The notes under the pieces were generated by a model. That model searched no databases. It worked only from the letters and a program-made list of their open reading frames with translations, and was not told where the DNA came from. Made by a program: the position numbers and the translations under genes. This document shows, piece after piece, positions 1-7,925 of a DNA stretch of 15,037 nt. This DNA is from Melioribacteraceae bacterium. GTDB lineage: Bacteria; Bacteroidota; Ignavibacteria; Ignavibacteriales; Melioribacteraceae. Within the stretch, counting starts at the first letter, position 1; each line of letters begins with the position of its first letter. The stretch spans positions 1 through 15,037 of the forward strand of contig JALSTL010000069.1 in NCBI GenBank assembly GCA_026983755.1. Direction: 5' to 3'.

Positions 1-221
1 ATTCAAAAGTTAGACATGTAGGTGATTTCGGTAACATTCTTGCCGATAAAGATGGGAAAGCTCATTTGGAGTTTGTAGATAATTTGATTTCATTTGAAGG
101 GAAACATAGTATAATCGGAAGAGGAATTGTTATACATGGCGGTGCTGACGATTTAACATCTCAACCTTCAGGCAAAGCCGGTCCGCGTGTTGCTTGCGGT
201 ACAATTGGTATTGCAAAATAA
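1..221 (+). CDS. sodC: Cu/Zn superoxide dismutase, C-terminal part (gene starts before the window)
   Basis: The last 72 codons of a Cu/Zn superoxide dismutase, read in the frame whose first complete codon is at base 3 and ending with TAA at 219-221. The family converts superoxide to hydrogen peroxide and oxygen, usually in the periplasm of Gram-negative bacteria. Visible family landmarks are RHVGDFGN (His and Asp zinc ligands), IIGRGIVIHGGADD (with the copper-ligand His), and the end GPRVACGTIGI, which holds the active-site Arg and the Cys of the intramolecular disulfide. The N-terminal half, including the other copper and zinc histidines and any signal peptide, lies outside the window, so location in the cell cannot be read here. 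No truncation or frameshift is seen in the visible part. Confidence 0.95.
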   Translation, partial: SKVRHVGDFGNILADKDGKAHLEFVDNLISFEGKHSIIGRGIVIHGGADDLTSQPSGKAGPRVACGTIGIAK

Positions 222-290
222 ATTTTATAAAATCGGTTGTAAAAAAGTTTTACGTTTTAAAAGTGTAGGATTTGAAAAATAATTTATAAG

Positions 291-325
291 ATGTTGATTC
301 CGATAAACTACATCGGAATCAACAT
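291..325. terminator. Perfect 14-bp hairpin downstream of sodC
   Basis: ATGTTGATTCCGAT (291-304) and ATCGGAATCAACAT (312-325) form a perfect 14-bp stem with a 7-nt loop, 70 bp after the sodC stop. There is no strong T tract directly after it on either strand, so it may be a factor-assisted terminator or an mRNA 3'-end stabiliser. A second, smaller hairpin, TCTCGCC (331-337) with GGTGAGA (346-352, one G-T pair), follows immediately. Confidence 0.5.
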
Positions 326-394
326 AGCTATCTCGCCTTCTTTTTGGTGAGACAATATTTAATGAGAAGGTTTTACGTCTCACATCTTGTATTA

Positions 395-1014
395 TGTCAT
401 ACTGAGTGAACGTTTTTTGTGAGCGAAGTATCTCCCAAACTAAAACATCGGTGATTCTTCATCCCGATTGAAAAACATCGAGATTCAGAATAACAGTTTG
501 CGTCTCTCGTTTTGCATTATGTCATACTGAGTGAACGTTTTTGGTGAACGAAGTATCCCCCAAACAAAAAATAGGAGATTCTTCATCCCGATTAAAAGAC
601 ATCGAGATTCAGAATGACAGTTCGCGTCTCTCGTTTTGCATTATATCATACTGAGTGAACGTTTTTTGTAAACGAAGTATCTCCGAAAAATATAATTTAA
701 GAGATTCTTCATTTCGGTAAAAAAGACCTTCATTCAGAATGACATTAAACTCTTCTGTCAAACTGAGTGAACGTTTTTGGTGAGCGAAGTATTTCCCAAA
801 CTAAAAAATAGGAGATTCTTCATCCCGATTGAAAAACATCGAGATTCAGAATGACAGTTCGCGTCTCTCGTCTTGCATTATGTCATACTGAGCGAATGTT
901 TTTTGTAAACGAAGTATCTCCGAAAAATATAATTTAAGAGATTCTTCATTTCGGTAAAAAACACCTTCATTCAGAATGACATTAAACTCGTCTGTCATAC
1001 TGAGTGAACGTTTT
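395..1014. repeat. Tandem array of five ~100-bp elements plus a partial sixth, order A-A-B-A-B
   Basis: Each unit opens with TGTCATACTGAGTGAACG (or a close variant) and closes with a copy of ATTCAGAATGACA, so its ends are imperfect inverted repeats (TGTCATNCTGA / TCAGAATGACA). Units are at 395-495, 520-619, 644-744, 756-855 and 881-981, and a partial copy begins at 993. Two types alternate. Type A (units 1, 2, 4) has CATCCCGATTGAAAA-like text in the middle and a GCGTCTCTCGTTTTGCATTA-like linker. Type B (units 3, 5) has GAAAAATATAATTTAAGAG and a short linker ACTCTTC/ACTCGTC. Start-to-start distances of 125, 124, 112, 125 and 112 bp show a duplicated A-B module (520-755 and 756-992). It is not a CRISPR array: the units are long, variable, and have inverted ends. 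Confidence 0.85.
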
Positions 1015-1048
1015 GCGTTTTACGTCTTGCTTCTCACGTCTTGCGTCC
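1012..1048 (+). repeat. CGTCTT-rich repeat flank next to arsS
   Basis: The text from TTTGCGTTTTACGTCTTG to CACGTCTTGCGTCC sits between the repeat array and the end of arsS. The 13-mer CGTTTTACGTCTT (1016-1028) and the 12-mer CGTCTTGCTTCT (1023-1034) recur in inverse orientation at 11870-11896. Confidence 0.6.
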
Positions 1049-1058
1049 AACAATTGTA

Positions 1059-2096
1059 CTAAACCGTTTCCCCTCCGCAACTACTTCCGGCTCCGGCAGT
1101 ACAGCCGAAACAATGCGAACCGAATAAAATTTTTCTTTCTAATAATTCATTGTAATCAAAATCAAAAATTGTTTTTTCGGTTTCTTTTTTAATTTGCATT
1201 TCCAACATTTGATTAAAATCGCAATCGTAAATTTTGCCATCGTAACTAACACTTACCATAGAGCGACACATAATTCCTTCAACGGCAAGCGGATTAAATG
1301 CATTCACTAATTTTTCCATATAATCTTCATAATCATTTCTTCTAATCAAATCTTCTTTAAATCTATGAATCGGCATATTTGTAATCACAAATAAATTATC
1401 GAAAGTAATATTATATTTATCCAAAAGTTCCTTTTTGAATCTACTTTTTAAATCGCATTGCGATGCAGGTAAAAATGCTCCGACGGGATTATAAACCAAA
1501 TCTAAAATTAACTTTTTATTTCCTTTTCCGTAACCTTGTTCGTTTAACATTTTCAGAGATTCAATACTTTTGGCAAAAACTCCTCGCCCTCTTTGTTTAT
1601 CCGTAAAATATTCTTGATAATACGGCATTGAAGAAACCAGCTCCACTTCATTTTCTGCAAAAAACTCCGGCAAGTACAAATTGCTTGCTCCGGTAAGCGG
1701 ATGCGGATCATGAGTAACCGTTAAATTATGCCTTACCATAACATGTTTATTCATCTTACGTGCTTCTTTAACCATATATTGAAAATGCTGATGAAGTTCG
1801 GGAGCACCTCCGGTTATATCCAAATTTTTAATTCTATCATCGCTGCCTAAAACCTCAAGACACTTATCAATTGTCTTTAAATCCATGTGTTCCGTTCTTT
1901 TGGGAGAAGAATCAACATGGCAATGCAAACAAGCTTGATTACAAAGTTTGGTAATGTTAACTTGTAAAGTTTCTACGGATATTGGTGATACATTTATTTT
2001 TTTTACATGTTCATCAAAATCATATTCGTTATCGGACTTCTCTTTTGTAGAAGAGTATCCGTTTGTTGATATTTTATTTTCGGTTAAGTTTGCCAT
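1059..2096 (-). CDS. arsS: Arsenosugar biosynthesis radical SAM protein ArsS
   Basis: A 345-residue radical SAM enzyme. C52-x3-C56-x2-C59 (LCNQACLHC) is the [4Fe-4S]/SAM motif, followed by a GGAPE segment at about 96-100 that corresponds to the SAM-binding glycine motif. The C-terminal half has the extra cysteines typical of the Cys-rich radical SAM/DUF3641 family: C277, C292 and the end HCFGCTAGAGSSCGGE (C329, C332, C340). ArsS is thought to add the 5'-deoxyadenosyl group of SAM to dimethylated arsenic on the route to arsenosugars. The ATG overlaps the upstream stop by one base (TAATG), and AGGAG at 2101-2105 serves as ribosome-binding site, so the two genes are translationally coupled. Some members of this family and its partner use selenocysteine; this copy has cysteines only. 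No ArsM methyltransferase gene is nearby. Confidence 0.9.
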   Translation of the reverse strand: MANLTENKISTNGYSSTKEKSDNEYDFDEHVKKINVSPISVETLQVNITKLCNQACLHCHVDSSPKRTEHMDLKTIDKCLEVLGSDDRIKNLDITGGAPELHQHFQYMVKEARKMNKHVMVRHNLTVTHDPHPLTGASNLYLPEFFAENEVELVSSMPYYQEYFTDKQRGRGVFAKSIESLKMLNEQGYGKGNKKLILDLVYNPVGAFLPASQCDLKSRFKKELLDKYNITFDNLFVITNMPIHRFKEDLIRRNDYEDYMEKLVNAFNPLAVEGIMCRSMVSVSYDGKIYDCDFNQMLEMQIKKETEKTIFDFDYNELLERKILFGSHCFGCTAGAGSSCGGETV

Positions 2097-2428
2097 TATA
2101 CTCCTAATTTATCAAATTGGTTTAACATTTGAACACCGTGCACCAAATCAATTCCCGCATCCATTGCAGCCGCAACATGAACAGCTTCGGTCATTTCATC
2201 GGGATTTGAACCATTTTCCAAACATGCCGTTGTGTAAGCATCTATGCAATACGGACATTGCTTGGAATGTGCCACAGCCAAAGCTATTAAAGATTTTTCC
2301 CTTTTTGTTAATGCTCCGTCCGTACCGACTACAGTATTGTAATAATCAAAAAACTTATCCATTAATTCTTTTCTGAATTTACCAACATCTGCAAATTTTC
2401 CCAAATCTTTTGATTCGTAATAATTCAT
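2096..2428 (-). CDS. AhpD/carboxymuconolactone decarboxylase-like protein paired with ArsS
   Basis: A 110-residue protein of the AhpD-like fold. The redox motif is CPYC (C58, C61) in HSKQCPYCIDAYTTACLENG, followed by helix segments EMTEAVHVAAAMDAG. This short version is the arsenosugar-associated peroxidase-like protein that typically sits next to ArsS; its exact role is not established, though the CxxC motif suggests thiol or peroxide chemistry. It is the first gene of the pair, with AGGAG (2434-2438 on the reverse strand) five bases before ATG. It ends inside the TAATG that starts arsS. Acting in the cytoplasm is likely, as there is no signal peptide. Confidence 0.88.
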   Translation of the reverse strand: MNYYESKDLGKFADVGKFRKELMDKFFDYYNTVVGTDGALTKREKSLIALAVAHSKQCPYCIDAYTTACLENGSNPDEMTEAVHVAAAMDAGIDLVHGVQMLNQFDKLGV

Positions 2429-2676
2429 TTTTTCTCCTAATTTTTTTGGATATTCTATTTGTGATTTTAACCGAAAAAAATTTTTACTGAAATTTCAACA
2501 ATGTGAACACAAAAGTTTTTTACTTGCTATAATAAACAAATTTTTATTCAAAATAAAAGTAAACGAGATGACAGTTTTTAAATGAAATTTTCAATACGAG
2601 CATTTTCTATATGCCGCATAATCGAAAAACGAAATAATATAGGAAGATTATTTATAGTTTATAAGGGTAAAATAAT
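2429..2676. other. AT-rich gap upstream of the AhpD-arsS pair
   Basis: This 248-bp gap must hold the promoter of the minus-strand AhpD-arsS pair and the 3' end of the usher transcript. No clear -35/-10 pair and no intrinsic terminator can be picked out with confidence. A short plus-strand reading frame here runs into the usher gene and is not credible. Confidence 0.5.
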
Positions 2677-5600
2677 TTATTTTTTTACCAATGTAAAATT
2701 GTACTCCGTTGCTTTAGTGTTAGAATTAATCGGATTTATTGTAGCGTTAATAAATCCGGGTTCGGACGTTAATCCCATTCTTTTTAATTGTTTATTATCG
2801 GGATAAATTTTATAGCTACCGGGTTGAATTCCGTAAGTGTAAAATGAACCGTCCGAAAGTGTTTTAAGTTTTATATTTTTCTTTGATTTGATGTTTCGAA
2901 CAATTACCGTCAAAGCGATAACGGGTATTTTTTTTCCGTTAATTATTTTAAAAACCGAACCGCTTATTTCCGCCGCTTCATAAAAAGGAATATCAATAGT
3001 TTTGTAATTATTCGGGTCTGTAACAAAACTGAATTTTTTATAAACCGGTTTCCAGTTGGGATTTAAGTTTTTATGTTCAATGATTTTTGCTTGGTAATTG
3101 GAATAAGTATCGAGTTGACTTATAAAAATTGTACCGTCTGTTTTTTTCTTTTTATCACCAACGGAATTTATTTCTATATCCATACCGGATAATTTTTTTT
3201 CGCCTTTATCAAAAATGTTGTTATTATTATCATCAAGAAAAAATCTGAACGCTGCAGCGGATTTTCCAATCATTGCTCTGTTGTTAAAATCATAATCATT
3301 CAAATTTTGCATATATGCGAATGAACCGCTAAAGGTTTGTGAAGCAAATGAATTGGAAACGGTTGTAGCCGAGCGTAAAAACGGAAGATCGTAAATAATA
3401 TTTAATTGTGTGTTTGAGAAAGAGGTGTTGAAATTTTCCGTGTGAGAAAGTTGCACCCTAATATTGCGTAAAACCGTTGTTGAAAATGTTAAATTAAAAT
3501 AATTCCAAGCTTCATGTATTACATCATAACCGAATTTTATATCAACAATATTTCCCGTAAAATTTTCCAGCGGAAGCATGAAAGAATAATTTAATCTGAA
3601 ATTTAACATAGTGTTTTCCATGCTCCGGTTATTGCCATAGAATTCGAAATGATTTAATTCCACAGACGGCATAAAATTATTTAAAGTAAGATAACTCCTT
3701 GCGGAAAAATCATATCTATCCGAATTATTGTAGCTTATTTTTTTTGCTCTAATTAAAAAACTGAGAGGATTATCTTTGAAGTAATAAGGATAAAAAATGC
3801 TTGCACTTATTTCATTTTTTATTTTCGCCGGATTTAATTTCTCATTTTTATCGTATAATGTGGCATTGATGTTTATGTTTGCCAAATTAGTAAATAACGA
3901 ATTTAAACCGAACGAAGCCAAAGCATTAGGAGCAATTGTAAAATTCAAAATGCTACCGTTAAATATTCTTGCAGTGGTAACATTGTAAATAGAAGAATTT
4001 TTCAAATCGTTTATAAAAACATCCGATGCCATTGTGGTTGTAAGCCAATCGGTCAATCCGTATGATATTTTACCTTGAAAGAATTTATCTCTACCATTAA
4101 TAAGTTCGCCTAAATTAAAAGAATAATCGAGATTTTTTTCCGGTACTTGATTAACCGGTATTTGATACATTTTTCTTACCACTTCGTATTCACCGTTGGG
4201 ACCTAACAAATGAAGTTCAATTAAAGTATTGCCGTAAAGAAAAGGTAAATAAAAAATAAATTTTCCGTTTGCTCCGGCTTTTGTAATATCAATTAATCTA
4301 TTATTTTTATAAATTTCTACAGTCCAATTCGGTTTAGTAATATCTTCTATTTTGTATTTGCCGAAAATTTTTCTCTCTTCCAAAGGTTCGTTTGTAATTT
4401 TAATTCCCCTATAATCGTAAGGTTGAATTCCCAGCGTATTATTGTTTCCAAGTGTTATGCTGCTGATTTTTCTATTATTGATAAAAGCATAACGCCATCT
4501 TGCATCCAATTGATTAAATCCGAAACTATCTTCAAATAAAATTTGTCTGTTAAATATTTCTGCATCACCGCCAAAAACTTCCGCCGCTAATCCGAGTTGA
4601 TATGAATATGAAGGATTTTGATTTTTTATAAAATTTGCATTGAAGTTGTAATCCGCAATAAATCCTTTTAGCAGATGTCTCTTTCTTTTGTAAAGTAAAG
4701 GAAAAGTTTTGTATTGCCGTAAATTTTTATAAAGCGATAATTCTTTTTCATCAATCAATCTTTTGTAAAGCGGTGTGTTTAACGATTTTATTTTTATAAT
4801 TAATCTTTTCATATCGGTTTGTAAATTTAAGTTTAACAGCTTGTTAAGTACTTCGGTTTTTATTAAAAAATCTTCACCGTTTTTAATAAAATCATCTTTT
4901 TGTAGCAAATAGGTTTTTCCGTTTACTTCCGCTTTGCCGGTATTAAAATTTATTATATATTGTTTATTTTTTTCGGCATCAATTATACCTGTAATAATAC
5001 CATTATTTTTCAGCGAATGATTTATTTTTAGCCAAGAAAGTAATTTCACTGCAGGAATAAAAACTTCATTATTTTTATAGGCGGCTACAATCATTTCATT
5101 TAGCAAGCCCATATATTTTAAATTCAGAAATATTTCTTCGTAATTTTCATTTTTTTCATTTGAATTTTTAAGATTTATTGATGCACTGCTATAGTATTTT
5201 GTAAATGGAGTCCATTTATTTTTTATTTTCGCTTTAATTTTCCATCTGAAATCGGAAAGATTTTTCTCGGTTAAATGAAAAGACGTATCCGCAATTTCGT
5301 TGGAAATAATTTTTTGATAATTTTTTGCAAACACATCGGATTCGTTTTGAGCTTCAACAATTATTAAATATTTTTGTGCATTTTTTATTTTATTCCATTT
5401 AATTACATTGTTTTCAGTAATAAAACTTTTTATTTTAGGTTTTTTTTCCTCTTTGGATTTGAAAATTCCATTCTTAGTAATACCGAATATTAAAGGTTTG
5501 GAATATTTGCTCCAAGTATATTCGTTATAAGCTCTTACTCTAATTCTATATTTATTTCCTCTCTGCAAAGTATTTTCCAAAGGAATAAATTGATTTTTAC

Positions 5601-6267
5601 TAACTAAACCGTAATGAGACGAAATAATAACCGTATCGGATTTATTGTTTGATATTTCATCCACATAAACGGTATAACCGTTTGCATTTTTTATTTTTGA
5701 CCAATTAAAAATAGGCGTAGTTGAATTAAAAGAAATTTTACCGGTTTTATTAATATTAAAAAATTGAGGTGTATCCAATTTAGGTACTTCTATTCTGATA
5801 ATTACCGAATCCGAAAAGTTGCTCCATTGCGTTTTATTGTAAGCTCTGATTCTAACTTTATAGGATTTATTAAACTCTAACAAATCGTCAAATATTCTAA
5901 AAACATTGGTTGTAATTAATCCGTAATTGTAAGAGCGGAAAAGCGAAGTATCTATATTTTTATTGGAAATATCGTCTATATAAATTGTATAACCATTGGC
6001 ACCTTTTACTTTAGTCCATTTCAATATCGGATCAACAGTGTGGAAAATTATATAATTGTTTTTCCCTTTGGTAAGAATAACCGGTGTTTTCAGTTTAACG
6101 GAATCCTCAGCGGAAATATTTTTTCCGGAAGAACCGGGATAAAAAATAATAGATTTGGAAGTTGCATGTAAATATGTAAATATCCAAAAATTAAAAAAGC
6201 AAATTAATAGCAAATTATTAAAGGAAATTATTAATATTTTATTCGCCTTTTTTAATAAGGATTCCAT
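2677..6267 (-). CDS. Very large outer-membrane usher with N-terminal FN3-like repeats and C-terminal SdrD-B-like modules
   Basis: 1196 residues; classical ushers are about 800-850. Predicted order: signal peptide 1-37; three fibronectin-III-like repeats at about 60-160, 165-265 and 276-366, the first two close copies (KWTKVKGANGYTIYID / NWSKIKNANGYTVYVD); usher N-domain at about 376-500, starting EIFLNLKYMGLLNE; beta-barrel from about 535 to 1000, with a plug-like segment around 645-705 (VEIYKNNRLID, then ANGKFIFYLP and GPNGEYEVVRKMY); an SdrD-B-like module from 1000 (FRFFLDDNNNNIFDKGEKKL); and a carboxypeptidase-regulatory-like module at about 1096-1196 (ISGSVF...SDGSFYTYGIQPGSYKI). Ushers accept chaperone-bound subunits and thread the fibre across the outer membrane. 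The ATG lies 2 bases after the chaperone stop, with no Shine-Dalgarno, so translation is probably coupled. The usher call rests on domain pattern plus the adjacent chaperone and subunit; the barrel itself is too diverged to align by eye. Confidence 0.8.
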   Translation of the reverse strand: MESLLKKANKILIISFNNLLLICFFNFWIFTYLHATSKSIIFYPGSSGKNISAEDSVKLKTPVILTKGKNNYIIFHTVDPILKWTKVKGANGYTIYIDDISNKNIDTSLFRSYNYGLITTNVFRIFDDLLEFNKSYKVRIRAYNKTQWSNFSDSVIIRIEVPKLDTPQFFNINKTGKISFNSTTPIFNWSKIKNANGYTVYVDEISNNKSDTVIISSHYGLVSKNQFIPLENTLQRGNKYRIRVRAYNEYTWSKYSKPLIFGITKNGIFKSKEEKKPKIKSFITENNVIKWNKIKNAQKYLIIVEAQNESDVFAKNYQKIISNEIADTSFHLTEKNLSDFRWKIKAKIKNKWTPFTKYYSSASINLKNSNEKNENYEEIFLNLKYMGLLNEMIVAAYKNNEVFIPAVKLLSWLKINHSLKNNGIITGIIDAEKNKQYIINFNTGKAEVNGKTYLLQKDDFIKNGEDFLIKTEVLNKLLNLNLQTDMKRLIIKIKSLNTPLYKRLIDEKELSLYKNLRQYKTFPLLYKRKRHLLKGFIADYNFNANFIKNQNPSYSYQLGLAAEVFGGDAEIFNRQILFEDSFGFNQLDARWRYAFINNRKISSITLGNNNTLGIQPYDYRGIKITNEPLEERKIFGKYKIEDITKPNWTVEIYKNNRLIDITKAGANGKFIFYLPFLYGNTLIELHLLGPNGEYEVVRKMYQIPVNQVPEKNLDYSFNLGELINGRDKFFQGKISYGLTDWLTTTMASDVFINDLKNSSIYNVTTARIFNGSILNFTIAPNALASFGLNSLFTNLANININATLYDKNEKLNPAKIKNEISASIFYPYYFKDNPLSFLIRAKKISYNNSDRYDFSARSYLTLNNFMPSVELNHFEFYGNNRSMENTMLNFRLNYSFMLPLENFTGNIVDIKFGYDVIHEAWNYFNLTFSTTVLRNIRVQLSHTENFNTSFSNTQLNIIYDLPFLRSATTVSNSFASQTFSGSFAYMQNLNDYDFNNRAMIGKSAAAFRFFLDDNNNNIFDKGEKKLSGMDIEINSVGDKKKKTDGTIFISQLDTYSNYQAKIIEHKNLNPNWKPVYKKFSFVTDPNNYKTIDIPFYEAAEISGSVFKIINGKKIPVIALTVIVRNIKSKKNIKLKTLSDGSFYTYGIQPGSYKIYPDNKQLKRMGLTSEPGFINATINPINSNTKATEYNFTLVKK

Positions 6268-6269
6268 AA

Positions 6270-7094
6270 TTAAGGAATTATAAATTCAAAAGTATTTTTA
6301 ACATTAGGAATATTTTTCATTTTACTTTGCGGAATATCTTCTTTTTCATTAAAAACAGCTTCTAAAATTGCTTTGTATTTTCCGGGTTTGAAAATATTTT
6401 GCGGTAAAACATAACTGCGTATCATATTAAAATAAACGGAAGTATAATCCGATTCGTCTTTAACCGGTTGACCTTTGGAATTAAATATTTTAAGATTAAA
6501 GTTACCGAAAAAAGGAGAATTCCCTTCTCTTTTTAACAAGTATAACAACTTGTAACTACCAGTAGAATCGCGAGAAATTTTTGCATTGGAAATATTGAGG
6601 CCGGTATTTGCGATACCTTTCCGGAAAATAACGGTTGTTACTTGGTTTAATACAAATCTGAGTTTAGCCGAAACTCCGTTACCGGAAGAATCTTGCTCTT
6701 TAATAATCGGTGAAGATGAAGTTACAATGCGTGTCCAATACGTACCGTTTTTCAAATAGCCGGGTGGTTTTACAAACAATCTTACGGTTTGTCTTTCTTT
6801 GGGATGCAAAACGAATTTTTTAGGAAATGCTTTTACCCAAGCATTGATAGAAGGCAAACTATCTTCCGGTTGTTTAATATATTTCATCGTTCGGTTTCCT
6901 AAGGAATCTGATATTGGATAACCGAAAATAAACGATATGGAAATTTCATAAGAATCATAAGATTCGTTTTGTACAATCAACTTTCCGAATTTATTGTGCT
7001 CATCCGTATAAACAACATAAGGCGAAATAATAACCTGGGCTTTTAAGTTTACAACAACAAAAAACAATACTAATGTTATAAATATTTTTTTCAT
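6270..7094 (-). CDS. PapD-like periplasmic pilus-assembly chaperone
   Basis: 274 residues with signal peptide MKKIFITLVLFFVVVNLKA|Q and two immunoglobulin-like domains (about 21-158 and 160-274). The first begins VIISPYVVYTDEHNKFGKL and carries WVKAFPKKFVLHPKERQTVR followed by LFVKPP at about 86-111, then GTYWTRIVTSSSP. This resembles the chaperone pattern of basic residues before a G1-type donor strand. Domain 2 has the usual N-x-P-x-x-G-x-x-x-L start (GNSPFFGNFNLKIFNSKGQP). The family binds subunits in the periplasm by donor-strand complementation and delivers them to the usher. It overlaps the upstream subunit gene by four bases (ATGA) and is followed by the usher after 2 bases, so the three form one operon. 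The sequence looks closer to archaic/alternative chaperones than to PapD itself, but this was judged by eye. Confidence 0.85.
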   Translation of the reverse strand: MKKIFITLVLFFVVVNLKAQVIISPYVVYTDEHNKFGKLIVQNESYDSYEISISFIFGYPISDSLGNRTMKYIKQPEDSLPSINAWVKAFPKKFVLHPKERQTVRLFVKPPGYLKNGTYWTRIVTSSSPIIKEQDSSGNGVSAKLRFVLNQVTTVIFRKGIANTGLNISNAKISRDSTGSYKLLYLLKREGNSPFFGNFNLKIFNSKGQPVKDESDYTSVYFNMIRSYVLPQNIFKPGKYKAILEAVFNEKEDIPQSKMKNIPNVKNTFEFIIP

Positions 7095-7555
7095 AAAAAT
7101 TCCACCGTTAAAATAATAGTTCCTTTATAAGTACCCGGTAATAAATTATTTTTTGCATAAATTTTACCACCTAACCAAATAAAAATACTTCTGTTTTGTT
7201 TTACGCCTCTAATTATCAAAGGATTATTGGGGTTAAATCTTCGTCTGTTCCTTCTTCGGTCTCTAAACGACCAAGCTGCATTTTGTCTGTCGAATTTAAT
7301 AGGCAAATAATTTTTACCGTTTAAAAGATATTCTGGCAAAACAAATGTAATTAAAAAATCCTTTTTTTTTAAAAAATTGTGATGCATTGAAAATTTTGCC
7401 GCACCATAATTAAAATGTAGGATATTTTTCGAATAACCGATAAAAACATCACCGAAATTTAAATCTTTATGCTTATAGATATAAATTGATTGCGGTAAAA
7501 CGTTACAAACGAAAATTATAAGAAACAATATTGTAAAAAGACTTTTGAATTTCAT
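7091..7555 (-). CDS. DUF4402-like pilus subunit lacking the N-terminal extension; predicted fibre tip
   Basis: 154 residues, signal peptide about 1-22 (ending NVLPQ). The core motifs of the distal subunits recur: DLNFGDVF near the start, and SIFIWLGGKIYAKNNLLPGT then YKGTIILTVEFL at the end. Only 9 residues (SIYIYKHKD) lie between the predicted cleavage region and LNFGD, where three paralogs further along have 25. The missing part is the likely donor strand, so this subunit could accept a strand but not give one, as expected of a tip or initiating subunit. It has a strong arginine run at 98-106 (RDRRRNRRR) and is very basic overall (about +16 net in the mature part). It is the first gene of the operon and overlaps the chaperone by ATGA. 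No Shine-Dalgarno is seen. The subunit call is solid by motif and context; the tip role is inference. Confidence 0.72.
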   Translation of the reverse strand: MKFKSLFTILFLIIFVCNVLPQSIYIYKHKDLNFGDVFIGYSKNILHFNYGAAKFSMHHNFLKKKDFLITFVLPEYLLNGKNYLPIKFDRQNAAWSFRDRRRNRRRFNPNNPLIIRGVKQNRSIFIWLGGKIYAKNNLLPGTYKGTIILTVEFL

Positions 7556-7568
7556 AGTTATTAATAAA

Positions 7569-7586
7569 ATTAACTTTTAAGTTAAT
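7569..7586. promoter_or_regulatory. Palindrome ATTAACTTTTAAGTTAAT in the leader of the chaperone-usher operon
   Basis: An 8+2+8 perfect dyad (ATTAACTT-TT-AAGTTAAT) centred 22 bases upstream of the first ATG of the subunit-chaperone-usher operon. It could be an operator or a weak RNA hairpin near the ribosome-binding region. In AT-rich DNA such a dyad may also arise by chance. Confidence 0.3.
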
Positions 7587-7741
7587 AAATTTTCTTAAAA
7601 TAAGAATAATTTAAGATGGGCAAATTATTATAAAAATAGCAAGAATATCAGTTTGTGCATTTTTGGTATAAACAAGTGTGTTATTATCTGTAATTAATTA
7701 AGTAAGTGAAACCTCCGAAAAATTAAATTTTCATATTAAAT

Positions 7742-7780
7742 TGGTCATACTCAGAGAAATCGTTATAAAGAACGAAGATG
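7742..7780 (+). repeat. Degenerate single copy of the TGTCATACTGAG element
   Basis: TGGTCATACTCAGAGAAATC followed by GTTATAAAGAACGAAGATG resembles the first 40 bases of the array units (TGTCATACTGAGTGAACG, then T-rich text and GAGCGAAGTAT). A far end GGGTATAACA near 7819-7828 could be the other terminus, giving an element of about 87 bp. Confidence 0.45.
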
Positions 7781-7925
7781 AAATATTATCTTAGTTCGTT
7801 TTCCCTCCTCAGTCCGTCGGGTATAACATTTTACAATTTACTAATTCAGAATTTTCCAAATGATTCTTTATAAAAGAAAAAACATTCAACTGTAATTATA
7901 CTTAAAATTTTAATTATTTAATATT

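Larger units (their letters stand above)
222..1058. other. Gene-free interval holding hairpins and a repeat array
   Basis: No credible coding sequence is seen on either strand. The interval holds two hairpins at 291-352 and then a tandem array of about 100-bp elements from 395 to about 1014, with CGTCTT-rich flanks at both sides. It separates sodC (+) from arsS (-), whose 3' ends converge here. Confidence 0.75.
7556..7925. other. Intergenic region before the chaperone-usher operon
   Basis: This 370-bp interval must contain the promoter of the minus-strand subunit-chaperone-usher operon unless that is read through from the T9SS pair. I see no convincing promoter pair. It holds the palindrome at 7569-7586 and a decayed copy of the TGTCATACTGAG repeat at 7742-7780. 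Confidence 0.5.

Noticed and set aside
395..1014. CRISPR array
   Set aside because: Units are about 100 bp with inverted ends and sequence variation, linkers recur instead of being unique spacers, and no cas gene is present.
1948..2376. 142-codon plus-strand frame across arsS and the AhpD-like gene
   Set aside because: It is antisense to two recognised, coupled genes and matches no family.
2666..2689. Hairpin GGTAAAA...TTTTACC at the usher stop as a terminator
   Set aside because: The stem is almost all A-T, overlaps the end of the coding sequence and has no T run after it on the minus strand.
2582..2806. Small plus-strand gene of 74 codons
   Set aside because: Its second half is antisense to the usher 3' end, the composition is AT-driven, and it has no ribosome-binding site or recognisable motif.
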